A stretch of 64,000 nucleotides of DNA from Croceicoccus naphthovorans. GTDB lineage: Bacteria; Pseudomonadota; Alphaproteobacteria; Sphingomonadales; Sphingomonadaceae. Positions 40,574-48,849 of this stretch are shown here, piece after piece (within the stretch, counting starts at the first letter, position 1; every line of letters starts with the position of its first letter). The stretch spans positions 871,501-935,500 of the forward strand of contig NZ_CP011770.1 in assembly GCF_001028705.1 (NCBI RefSeq). Reading direction: 5' to 3'. The translations under genes were made by a program, and so were the position numbers. Below the pieces are notes generated by a model. That model had not been told where the DNA came from. It was given only the letters and a program-made list of their open reading frames with translations, and did no database searches.

Positions 40574-41397
40574 CGCGCCACCCTCCGATAGATACGATCC
40601 TCTCTCACATGTTCGACGAACTTGTCGGCATGGGCGGAAAAGCGCAGGCTTTCCTTCGACCCGATCCCCAGAAACCCTTGCCGGGCCAGCGATTCCGCGA
40701 ACAGGCTGACGACTCGGTCCTGAAGGTCTCTATCGAAATAGATCAATACGTTGCGACACGAAATCAGGTGCATTTCGGCAAAGGCGGCATCGGTGACAAG
40801 GCTGTGGTCGGAAAACACGGTGCGGGCGCGCAAAGACTTGTCGAACACGGCGCGGCCATAGTCGGCGGTGTAGTAATCGGACAGCGAACTGTGCCCGCCC
40901 GACAATCGGTGGTTTTCGGTGAACAGCCGCACTTGGTCCAGCGGGTAAATGCCCGCCTGCGCCGCCTTCAGCGCGGCGGGGTTGATGTCGGTGGCGTAAA
41001 AGATCGTCTTGTCGAGCAGGCCTTCCTCGCGGAACAGGATGGCGAGCGAGTACAGTTCCTCGCCACGGCTGCACCCGGCGATCCAGACTTTCAGCGACGG
41101 ATAGGTATGCAGGTGCGGCACCACTTTTTCGCGTAGCGCGCGGTAATAGGACGGATCGCGGAACATCTCGCTGACCTGCACGGTCAGATAGTTCAGCAGG
41201 TTGGGCAGCATCGTCTTGTCATGCAACACGGCGGATTGCAGCGCCGAAATACTGTCGAAACCCAGTTGCCGCCGCGCCTGGAGCAGGCGTCGCTTGATCG
41301 ACGCCTGCGCATAATGGCGGAAATCGTAGTGATAATGCCGATAGAGCGCGTCGAGCAGCAGCTGGATTTCCAGATCCTCTACCGTCTCGCCCGTCAT
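40570..41397 (-). CDS. cheR: CheR-type protein-glutamate methyltransferase
   Basis: The 275-residue protein uses AdoMet to methylate glutamate side chains. It has the CheR N-terminal helical domain (IKRRLLQARRQLG), LNYLTVQVSEMFRDPSYYRAL, and the AdoMet site (VWIAGCSRGEELYSLAIL, ATDINPAALKAAQ), followed by FAEMHLISCRNVLIYF. I prefer ATG 41397 because it overlaps the preceding stop as ATGA; an ATG at 41409 is the alternative. Confidence 0.93.
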   Translation of the reverse strand: MTGETVEDLEIQLLLDALYRHYHYDFRHYAQASIKRRLLQARRQLGFDSISALQSAVLHDKTMLPNLLNYLTVQVSEMFRDPSYYRALREKVVPHLHTYPSLKVWIAGCSRGEELYSLAILFREEGLLDKTIFYATDINPAALKAAQAGIYPLDQVRLFTENHRLSGGHSSLSDYYTADYGRAVFDKSLRARTVFSDHSLVTDAAFAEMHLISCRNVLIYFDRDLQDRVVSLFAESLARQGFLGIGSKESLRFSAHADKFVEHVREDRIYRRVAR

Positions 41398-44300
41398 CGC
41401 GGCATCCATACGCGCACCAGCGATAGCAGTTTATCGACGTCGATCGGTTTGGCCATGTAATCGTTCGCACCCGCGTCCATGCATTTCTGCTGATCGTCGG
41501 GCATGGCCTTGGCGGTCAACATGATGATCGGCAGATTGCGCCATTGCGGATCGTCACGGATGGCGCGCACGGCGGTCAGTCCGTCCATCACCGGCATCAT
41601 CACGTCCATCAACACCAGATCGATCGCCTTGTCGCTGTCGCCTGCGGCATCGGCCAGCGCGTCCAGCGCTTCCTGCCCATTGCGGGCAATACGGGTGAGC
41701 GCGCCGCGCGGTTCCAGCACGCTGGTCAATGAGTAGACGTTGCGCACGTCATCCTCGACGATCATGATCCGCCGGCCTTCCAGAGCGGCGTCGCGGTGGC
41801 GCGCCTTTTCGATCATCTGCTGCTGTTCAGGCGGCAGTTCCGCCACGACCTGATGCAGGAACAGCGACACTTCGTCCAACAGGCGTTCGGGCGATTTCGC
41901 GCCCTTGATGATGATGGAGCTGGAATAGCGGCGCAGGCGCTGTTCCTCGTCCGGCGACAGATCGCGCCCGGTATAGACGATCACCGGGGGCAGGGCGTGG
42001 GGGTGGTCCTCGCTCAGCGTTTCCAGCAGCGAAAAGCCCGATGCGTCGGGTAGCGACAGGTCGAGCACGATGCAGTCGTAGTCGCCCTCACGAATTTCAT
42101 CGAGGCATTCGGCCGCCGTGCCGACGCCGACCGTTTCTACGTCGCGCGAATCCAGTAATTTGCCCACCGCCTCACGTTGAACCGGGTCGTCTTCAACGAT
42201 CAACACGCGGCGCATCCGGGCAGTCAGCTTTTCCTGCAATCCGGCCAGCACTTCCGCCAGTTGTTCACGCGGAGCGGGCTTGCCAAGGAAGCCGACCGCG
42301 CCCAGCGCCAGTGCCGTCTTGCTCTGATCCTCGCCCGAAATGACGTGGATGGGGATGTGCCGCGTCTCGTCCTGATGCTTCAACCGGTCCAGCACGGTCA
42401 GGCCCGACTGGTCGGGCAACCCGATGTCGAGCACGATGGCGTTGGGAACGTATTCGCGGGCAAGGTCGAGCGCATCCTGCGCGCTTCCGGCAACGATGCA
42501 TTGAAAGCCCATCTGGCGCGACAATTCGCAGACGATGGAGGCAAAGGTGGAATCGTCCTCGATAACCAGCAACAGGCGTTTGCCTTCGGACAGGTCGTTC
42601 CTGTCATCGTCGACCGACGACGATGGGGCAGGGGCTTTGGCGGGCGCGCTCTTGGGCGTGCCCACAGGCAGCACGGCATTCGACCGCGCCGGCACTGGCA
42701 ACGGCACATCGCGCGCCGCAACTTTGCCGGGATCGTAGGCGACGGGAACGGTGACGATAAAGGTGCTGCCCTTGCCGACTTCGCTGTCCAGCCGAATCGA
42801 CCCGCCCAGCAACCGCGCCAGTTCTCGCGAGATCGACAGGCCCAGCCCGGTGCCGCCGAACTTTCGGCTGATCGTGCCGTCGGCCTGACGGAATGCTTCG
42901 AAAATGGCCTCGCACTGTTCGGGGGCGATGCCGATGCCGGTGTCGGTGACGACCAGTTCCAGCGTATCGTTATCGGCGGGCCGTATCGACAGGCTAACGC
43001 TGCCCTGCTCGGTGAACTTCAGCGCGTTGGACAGAAGGTTTTTCAGGACCTGCTCCAACCGCATGCGATCCGTTTCGATAGAGCGCGGCGCGTCGGGCGC
43101 GATCTCGATCTTCAGGTCCAGCCCCCGTTCCTGCGCGACCTGTTCGAACAGCTTGCGCATGTCGGCCGCCAGACGCTCGGTCGATACCGGGGCGGCGTCG
43201 ATCTCGACATGCCCTGCTTCGATCTTCGAGAGGTCGAGGATGTCGTTGATCAGCGTCAGCAGGTCATTGCCCGAAGACTCGATGGTGCGAGCGTATTTGA
43301 CCTGCTCGCCAGAGAGGTTGCCGTCGGTGTTGTCGCCCAGCAGTTTGGACAGGATTAGCAGTGAATTGAGCGGGGTGCGCAGCTCGTGGCTCATGTTGGC
43401 AAGAAAGTCTGACTTGTATTGGCTCGCCTGCTCCAGTTCGCGCGCCTTCAGCTGGAGCGAGGATGCCGCGCGGCTCAGCTCGTCGCGCTGGTTTTCCAGC
43501 GTCTGGGCCTGTTCCTCCAACTGGCTGTTGGTCTGCTCCAGCTCGACCTGTTGCAGTTCCAGGCGCGCTTGCGATTCCTTCAGGGCGTTGCCCTGTTCTT
43601 CCAGTTCCTCGTTGGAAACGCGCAGTTCCTCGCTTTGCGCCTGCAACTCGCCCGCCTGACGCTGCGTTTCCTCCAGCGCGTCCTGCAACCTTTCGCGGAA
43701 CCGCGCAGAGCGCAGCGCTATGCCGATGGACCCGGCCGTGTTGTCGAGGAGTTCGAGCACCCGCTCGTCGACTTCTTCCAAAAATCCTAGTTCGATGACC
43801 GAATTGACGATCCCGTCGGTATGGGCTGGGGCAATCAATAGGTGGCGAGGCGCGTCGCTGCCGAATGCGGAACCGATGGAAAGGTAACCAGCGGGAACAT
43901 CGCGCAGCAGCACCGCCTCGCCATCGGATGCGACTTTGCCCAACAGGCCGTCCGCGCGGTCGAAAGACTGCGGAATCTCGGCATTCGCGGGCACGCCAAG
44001 CGTGGCGACCCGGTTGAATACACCTGCTTCGCCCTTGAACAACGCCCCGGCGCTGGCCCCGACATGTTCGGCAAAAAAGCGCAGGATGTCGGCGGCAAGC
44101 TGCTCGATCTTTTTGTCGCCGCGCATCGTCTCCGACAGGCCGACTTGCGCGTTTTGAAGCCATTTCTGGCGATCGCGGACGCGGTTCGATCGTGTTGTCA
44201 GGATGAACACCGCGAGTGTAAGGACAATACCGATCAGGCTGGTCAGCACCGCGCTGACGACGGCCTGTTGCGACGCGGCGGCAAGGCTGGCGACGCTGTC

Positions 44301-44888
44301 CTCTCGCGTGGTCAGCTCCTGTTGTCGCAAGCGGGAGAGTTGTTCGCGAATGCTGTCCATTGCGATCTTGCCGCGGTCGCTATTCATTTCGGCCAGCGCC
44401 GCATCGACCGACCCGCCGCGCCGCAGTTCGACTATGCGGGCCATTTCGCGGAGCTTCACGTCGGTAGAAGCCTTGAGCTGGTCGAAACTCTCTTTCTGCA
44501 AGCTGTTGTCGCGCGTCGCGGCCTGCAGAGCGGCCATCTGTCGCTGAAGATCCGCAACTCCTTCGATATAGGGAGCCAGATAGGCTTCCTCGCCGGTCAG
44601 CAGGTATCCACGCTGCCCAGTTTCCGCATCCAGCCCGGCGATCAGGACATCGTCGAGTGTGCCCAGAATTTCGTGCGTTTCGCGAATGCGCTCTTCGCTG
44701 GCCCGCATGTTCAGCAGGTTGGCGTAAGACGTGATCGCGGTGACCAGGAAGAAACCGATACCCAGCGCAAGACCGCCCAGCGCCCACCAGTTGATAGCGT
44801 TGCGGAGCCTGCGCACACCCAAAGAATTCTTCAAATTCGAACACCCTCGCAAGTCGACCCGCAGCGACTGGCAGGCGCTTCGGCGCAA
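41394..44888 (-). CDS. Membrane hybrid histidine kinase: CHASE3-GAF-coiled coil-HisKA-HATPase-REC-REC-REC
   Basis: The product is up to 1164 residues. A membrane segment (WWALGGLALGIGFFLVTAI) precedes a CHASE3 sensor (ETGQRGYLLTGEEAYLAPY), a second membrane segment (VLTSLIGIVLTLAVFIL), a GAF domain, and a long Gln/Glu-rich coiled coil. Then come HisKA (FLANMSHELRTPLNSLLIL), HATPase (NLLSNALKFTEQG, GGTGLGLSISRELARLLGG) and three receivers (phospho-Asp in AIVLDIGLPD, CIVLDLSLPD, LVLMDVMMPV). No ATG is near the true N-terminus: TTG 44888 or a TTG/GTG about 20-25 codons later is used. It heads the operon with CheR, CheB and a second kinase. Confidence 0.92.
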   Translation of the reverse strand: MRRSACQSLRVDLRGCSNLKNSLGVRRLRNAINWWALGGLALGIGFFLVTAITSYANLLNMRASEERIRETHEILGTLDDVLIAGLDAETGQRGYLLTGEEAYLAPYIEGVADLQRQMAALQAATRDNSLQKESFDQLKASTDVKLREMARIVELRRGGSVDAALAEMNSDRGKIAMDSIREQLSRLRQQELTTREDSVASLAAASQQAVVSAVLTSLIGIVLTLAVFILTTRSNRVRDRQKWLQNAQVGLSETMRGDKKIEQLAADILRFFAEHVGASAGALFKGEAGVFNRVATLGVPANAEIPQSFDRADGLLGKVASDGEAVLLRDVPAGYLSIGSAFGSDAPRHLLIAPAHTDGIVNSVIELGFLEEVDERVLELLDNTAGSIGIALRSARFRERLQDALEETQRQAGELQAQSEELRVSNEELEEQGNALKESQARLELQQVELEQTNSQLEEQAQTLENQRDELSRAASSLQLKARELEQASQYKSDFLANMSHELRTPLNSLLILSKLLGDNTDGNLSGEQVKYARTIESSGNDLLTLINDILDLSKIEAGHVEIDAAPVSTERLAADMRKLFEQVAQERGLDLKIEIAPDAPRSIETDRMRLEQVLKNLLSNALKFTEQGSVSLSIRPADNDTLELVVTDTGIGIAPEQCEAIFEAFRQADGTISRKFGGTGLGLSISRELARLLGGSIRLDSEVGKGSTFIVTVPVAYDPGKVAARDVPLPVPARSNAVLPVGTPKSAPAKAPAPSSSVDDDRNDLSEGKRLLLVIEDDSTFASIVCELSRQMGFQCIVAGSAQDALDLAREYVPNAIVLDIGLPDQSGLTVLDRLKHQDETRHIPIHVISGEDQSKTALALGAVGFLGKPAPREQLAEVLAGLQEKLTARMRRVLIVEDDPVQREAVGKLLDSRDVETVGVGTAAECLDEIREGDYDCIVLDLSLPDASGFSLLETLSEDHPHALPPVIVYTGRDLSPDEEQRLRRYSSSIIIKGAKSPERLLDEVSLFLHQVVAELPPEQQQMIEKARHRDAALEGRRIMIVEDDVRNVYSLTSVLEPRGALTRIARNGQEALDALADAAGDSDKAIDLVLMDVMMPVMDGLTAVRAIRDDPQWRNLPIIMLTAKAMPDDQQKCMDAGANDYMAKPIDVDKLLSLVRVWMPR

Positions 44889-45214
44889 TCAAGCGCCCAC
44901 TGATTTTTGCCAAAATGACCCTGCCCAACGCATTGCCGGGGGTTTGGTTCCATGTTTTTGCGGCGTAAGCATTTCCTTCGGTTTCGCAGGGCCGTAAATG
45001 CAGTTAAAAGGCTCGTCACCCTCTTGTATGTTCGCCACTCAATGCCGGTGAGCCAAACACTTGGTAAGCGCCTAACCCGGTAGTCAGCGGATCCGCATTG
45101 ACGATGTCGCGGCGATTGATGGCTGTAGGAAGGATGTCGACCATCGTCGGGTGGTACGATTCCACGCTCTTCGCGAAGTTTTGGACGGTCTGGCGGGTCG
45201 ACGCTGGCTGGCCG
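44889..45214. other. Intergenic, no gene recognised
   Basis: This holds the upstream region of the histidine kinase operon. A short minus-strand open frame (45016-45219) has no recognisable family and is not called as a gene. Confidence 0.4.
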
Positions 45215-45430
45215 AGCAAGTCATTGTGCAGGAACGCGGGCGTCAGCGCGCGGGAACGGATCGCGCGGATCGCGCGGCTGCGGTATCGCGAGGGGGTTGC
45301 CGATTACCTTGAAGTGCTTGATGCCGAACGCAATCTCTACGCCGCGCGGCAGCAGTTGTTAATGACGCAGCGGGCCTATCTTAGAACGGCGCGACGCTGT
45401 TCGTCGCGCTGGGCGGAGGGCTGAACCCGA
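45215..45430 (+). pseudogene. C-terminal remnant of an outer-membrane efflux protein (TolC/NodT type)
   Basis: The segment reads IARLRYREGVADYLEVLDAER, NLYAARQQLLMTQRAYL, the typical last helices of NodT-type outer-membrane factors. It then shifts frame to NGATLFVALGGGLNPN with a stop at about 45435. No upstream part of the gene is present. It is a leftover of a deleted efflux operon and marks an insertion/deletion boundary just before the TIR-FHA module. Confidence 0.7.
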
Positions 45431-45638
45431 ACTGAGACATGGGCGCGTTAACCCCCTTTCGGGACATTCTTCATTCCGCGCTTGCGAGAAACTAACGATT
45501 TGTTAAGATTGCCCACGATTGGCCGGTATGCGGGGTTTTGTGGGTCGCCCCGATCGGTTTGATCGGCCTGTGGGATCGGGTCGATCAATTCGAACTGCCG
45601 ATTATTGACTGTGCTATTGGACGGTTACGGGGGCATCA

Positions 45639-46547
45639 GTGTCGGGTCCGGATATTTTCATTTCCTATAGTCGCGAAGACCGCGCGGTTGCGCGCCGGTT
45701 CGCCGACGGCTTGGGAGCAGCGGGCTTCGAGGTATGGTGGGATGCCGCCCTGCATTCCGGCGAGACATTCGACGAGGTAATCGAACGCAACCTGCGCGCG
45801 GCGAAGGCTGTCGTCGTGTTGTGGTCGCCGCGTTCGGTGAAGTCACGATGGGTTCGGGCAGAGGCGACGCTGGCAGACCGCACCGGGCGACTTGCCCCCG
45901 CGATTATCGAGCCGTGCGACCGTCCGATCATTTTCGAACTGACGCATACGGCGGAACTGGCGCACTGGACGGGTGAGCAGGACGATGCCGCATGGGGCCA
46001 GTTCGTCGCCGACTTGCGCACGCTTGTCGGCGAAAGCGCCGTGGCGGAAGGCCGCATCGCCACCAAGGCAAAGCCGCAGCAGCTGACGCCGTTAGAAGAG
46101 CCTGCGGTCGCGGACGATCCCGATGCGCGCGAAGAGCCTGCGGCGAAAGTAACCGCCTTCCCGGCTTTTGCCGCCAGGCCAGAGGCTTACGAATCCGATC
46201 AGACCCAGCTTTCGGGCTATGCCGATCTGGCATATGCCGAACAGCACGTGTTGGAAATGCTGGACGATGCGGAAAGCGCGCCTTTTGCTATCGGACCGTT
46301 GGGGGCCCGGATCGGGCGTTCGGCCCCGGCCGATGTCGTGCTGGGCGATCCGCGCGTGTCGCGCAGCCATTGCGAACTTGTATTTTCCGACGGACAACTC
46401 GTGGTGTCGGACCTCAACTCAACCAACGGCACGTTCGTCGATGACGAGCGGGTGGAGGGAACCGTGCCGTTGCCCGTAGGCTCGGTCTTGCAGGTCGGAG
46501 GGATCCGGCTGGTTCACGAAGTGCGCGCCGCGGTCGCCGCGCGTTAA
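45639..46547 (+). CDS. TIR-FHA domain protein
   Basis: The 302-residue soluble protein joins a TIR domain (about 4-132: DIFISYSREDRAVARRFADG, GFEVWWDAALHSGETFDEVI) to an FHA domain (about 215-295). The TIR has W71-VRA-E75, the W-x3-E pattern that carries the NAD-cleaving Glu in many bacterial TIR enzymes. The FHA has the full phosphothreonine-binding set: GR at 226-227, SRSH at 241-244, and NSTNGTF at 260-266. An acidic Pro/Ala linker lies between. It is followed 13 bases later by the SLOG gene. The FHA likely reads phosphorylation by the neighbouring kinase; NADase activity is inferred. Confidence 0.9.
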   Translation: MSGPDIFISYSREDRAVARRFADGLGAAGFEVWWDAALHSGETFDEVIERNLRAAKAVVVLWSPRSVKSRWVRAEATLADRTGRLAPAIIEPCDRPIIFELTHTAELAHWTGEQDDAAWGQFVADLRTLVGESAVAEGRIATKAKPQQLTPLEEPAVADDPDAREEPAAKVTAFPAFAARPEAYESDQTQLSGYADLAYAEQHVLEMLDDAESAPFAIGPLGARIGRSAPADVVLGDPRVSRSHCELVFSDGQLVVSDLNSTNGTFVDDERVEGTVPLPVGSVLQVGGIRLVHEVRAAVAAR

Positions 46548-46560
46548 GGGGCTGCCCGGC

Positions 46561-48336
46561 TTGCTGCGACACCCACCGCGTCCGCGTTTGACGCTGAATG
46601 TCGGGATCACCGGCCACCGTGCCAATGCCCTGGATGAAGCGATAACCGCTGAACTGGGAGAGAACCTGGACCGGGTGCTTCTATCGCTGATCGGCGCGAC
46701 GCGATCACTGCGCGAGAGCGAGCCGGAGCATTATGCCGCCGAACCGCCGCTGTTCCGGTTCCATACCGCGCTGGCTACCGGGGCGGACCAGATCGCAGCG
46801 CGATCGGCGCGGCATCACGATTTTGAAGTCCGCGCGATCCTGCCGTTTTCGGAGGCTGAATACACGCACGACTTCGCATCGGGCGAGGAACACCGCGAGT
46901 TCAAGCGGCAGGTCGCCGCTGCGGACGAGGTGTTCTGCCTGCCCGGCAAGCGTGCCCACGAAGAGGATGCCTACGTCCTTGTCGGCAAGGCGATCATCGC
47001 CGCCGCCGATATTGTGGTCGCCGTCTGGGACGGGGACGAGGGCAAGGGCCGGGGCGGCACCGCGCATGTCGTCGAACTGGCGCTGATCGCGGGCGTGCCG
47101 GTCATCCACATTTGCGTCGACCGGACGAACAAGACGATCAGCGATGTTCGCCTGCTGATCGGCGGCGAAGTGCTGGACCCCGAAGTCGCGTCCTTGGCAG
47201 GGCCGAAAGATTACATCCACCTCGTGACCGGCGTTCTCGCGCCGCATGGCGAAATCGAAAAGCAGCACATCGCGCAATATCTGGCGGAGATAGAGCAGAC
47301 GACCAACTGGCGCATCGAGTATCCGATGATGCTCAGCCTGTTGCGGATCAAGAAGCTGCCGCGCCGCCCGTGGCATCAGGGCCGTGTCGCCGATGGACAC
47401 GAAGCGGGCAGCGGCAAGTCCGGCGATCTCGACACGCGGACGCTGGACGCGGCCTACGACTGGGCGAACTTCCTCGCCATCCGTTATGCGCAACTGTTCC
47501 GCAGCGGGCATGTCACGAACTACGCGCTGGCCGCACTGGCGGTGATCGTCGCGCTGACCGGATTGATCGTGCCGTCGATCAAGATCTGGCTGGTCATGGT
47601 CGAACTAAGCGTGATCGCGCTGCTATTCTACAACACACATTGGGGCAGCAAGGGAGAGTGGCATCGCAAGTGGCTGCAATATCGCCATCTTGCGGAATCG
47701 CTGCGTCCGCTGGCCTACCTGAAGCGTACCGGACTGGCCGGTCCGCCGTTCCGCGCTGATTTTGCCGAGCGCTCTGCCCGTCACGAGGAATCGACCGACT
47801 GGACCCGATGGTACGCCGCCTCAATCTGGCGCCAGATGGAGGCGCCCATCGGGACGATGACCGATGAGACCGTGCGCAAGCTGGCGCACGACGTTCTGAC
47901 TGAACAGGTGCGCCCGCAGACCGCCTATCACGAGATCAATGCCAAGCGCATGCACGACATCGATCACAAGCTGCACGAGGTCGGCAATTTCCTTGTCGGC
48001 GGGGTGATCGCGGCCTGTTCGCTCTATATCGTGGTCTATTTCTTCATGCACGACTGGGTAAAGCCGCTGACCGCGCCTTTCGTCTTCGTCACGGCGGGTT
48101 TCCCCGCGTTGAGCGCGGCGGCATTCGGTTTGCGCGGACATGGCGAGCATCTGGTGACCGCCAGCCGATCGATCAGCACGGTGCGCGCCCTGCGCGGAAA
48201 CGGCGCGCGGCTGGAAGATGCCACCGAGTTGGACGTGCTGACCAAGGAACTGCGCGATACGGCAGAAATCATGCTGTCGGACCTGAACGAATGGTCGCTG
48301 GCCTATCGCGAACGGTCTTTGCAGGTGCCGGGTTAA
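46561..48336 (+). CDS. SLOG-domain protein with four membrane segments (SLATT-like)
   Basis: The frame opens at TTG 46561. The 591-residue product begins with a SLOG/LOG-like Rossmann domain (about 11-185): NVGITGHRAN, TALATGADQIAAR, AILPFSEAEY, EFKRQVAAADEVFCLPG, and ADIVVAVWDGDEGKGRGGTAHVVE (written in parts). This fold binds nucleotides or NAD-derived signals. Later come two membrane hairpins (about 320-357 and 477-523) with an amphipathic region between. The layout resembles the SLATT and other 2TM effectors linked to SLOG sensors in predicted conflict systems. It would be a ligand-gated membrane effector; this is inference. Confidence 0.8.
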   Translation: MLRHPPRPRLTLNVGITGHRANALDEAITAELGENLDRVLLSLIGATRSLRESEPEHYAAEPPLFRFHTALATGADQIAARSARHHDFEVRAILPFSEAEYTHDFASGEEHREFKRQVAAADEVFCLPGKRAHEEDAYVLVGKAIIAAADIVVAVWDGDEGKGRGGTAHVVELALIAGVPVIHICVDRTNKTISDVRLLIGGEVLDPEVASLAGPKDYIHLVTGVLAPHGEIEKQHIAQYLAEIEQTTNWRIEYPMMLSLLRIKKLPRRPWHQGRVADGHEAGSGKSGDLDTRTLDAAYDWANFLAIRYAQLFRSGHVTNYALAALAVIVALTGLIVPSIKIWLVMVELSVIALLFYNTHWGSKGEWHRKWLQYRHLAESLRPLAYLKRTGLAGPPFRADFAERSARHEESTDWTRWYAASIWRQMEAPIGTMTDETVRKLAHDVLTEQVRPQTAYHEINAKRMHDIDHKLHEVGNFLVGGVIAACSLYIVVYFFMHDWVKPLTAPFVFVTAGFPALSAAAFGLRGHGEHLVTASRSISTVRALRGNGARLEDATELDVLTKELRDTAEIMLSDLNEWSLAYRERSLQVPG

Positions 48337-48351
48337 AGCAGGCCGCCTAGC

Positions 48352-48849
48352 CTAGCGCTTCTCTGCGTCCAGTTCGGATTCGATTTCGGTCTCTGTAATG
48401 GTCGGCAGGCGGTCCATCCACAGCCGCTCCATCATCAAATAGGTGAAGGACGCGCTCCACGTCACCAGTACCAGCCCGGTCAGCGCCTCCACCCCCGTGA
48501 CCATGCGGATGGCGCCATGCGGCACGATGTCGCCCAGGCCAAGCGTGGTGTAAGATGCGATCGAGAAGTAGAAATGGTCGACCAGCCATCCCGCCCCGCC
48601 GGTGGTCAGGCCTTGCAGGTCGCCGAAACCCGTGACCTCGATCAAAACGAGGATGGCCGCGAAGACCAGGACCTCAAGCGTGTGGAGGGCAAAGATTACA
48701 AACAATACGACGAGCAGTGGGTGGCGCACAGCGGGTTCGCGCAACTGCACCGAATGCGCCAGCCAGCGCAGCCCGAAAAAGTGCATGTAAATCGTGATCG
48801 CAACCCCGGCGAATGCGCCCAGCAGTCCGACGAAGGCCTCGGTAATCAC
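48352..48849 (-). CDS. Two-pore-type/Ion_trans_2 potassium channel-like protein
   Basis: The 165-residue membrane protein has an N-terminal hydrophobic segment, a second (VVLFVIFALHTLEVLVFAAILVLIEV), a pore helix with selectivity-filter-like SYTTLGLGDIVP, and a final segment (VEALTGLVLVTWSASFTYLMM). The filter GLGD replaces the common GYGD. Its GTG start overlaps the kinase stop codon (GTGA), so it is translated with the kinase. It has no cytoplasmic ligand domain, which suggests control by a partner or by voltage/phosphorylation. Confidence 0.85.
   Translation of the reverse strand: MITEAFVGLLGAFAGVAITIYMHFFGLRWLAHSVQLREPAVRHPLLVVLFVIFALHTLEVLVFAAILVLIEVTGFGDLQGLTTGGAGWLVDHFYFSIASYTTLGLGDIVPHGAIRMVTGVEALTGLVLVTWSASFTYLMMERLWMDRLPTITETEIESELDAEKR

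Noticed and set aside
42177..43358. 393-codon plus-strand frame opposite the hybrid kinase
   Set aside because: Shadow frame of the kinase gene, which has complete HisKA, HATPase and REC motifs.
45016..45219. 67-codon minus-strand open frame
   Set aside because: No family match and no convincing ribosome site; lies in a decayed stretch.
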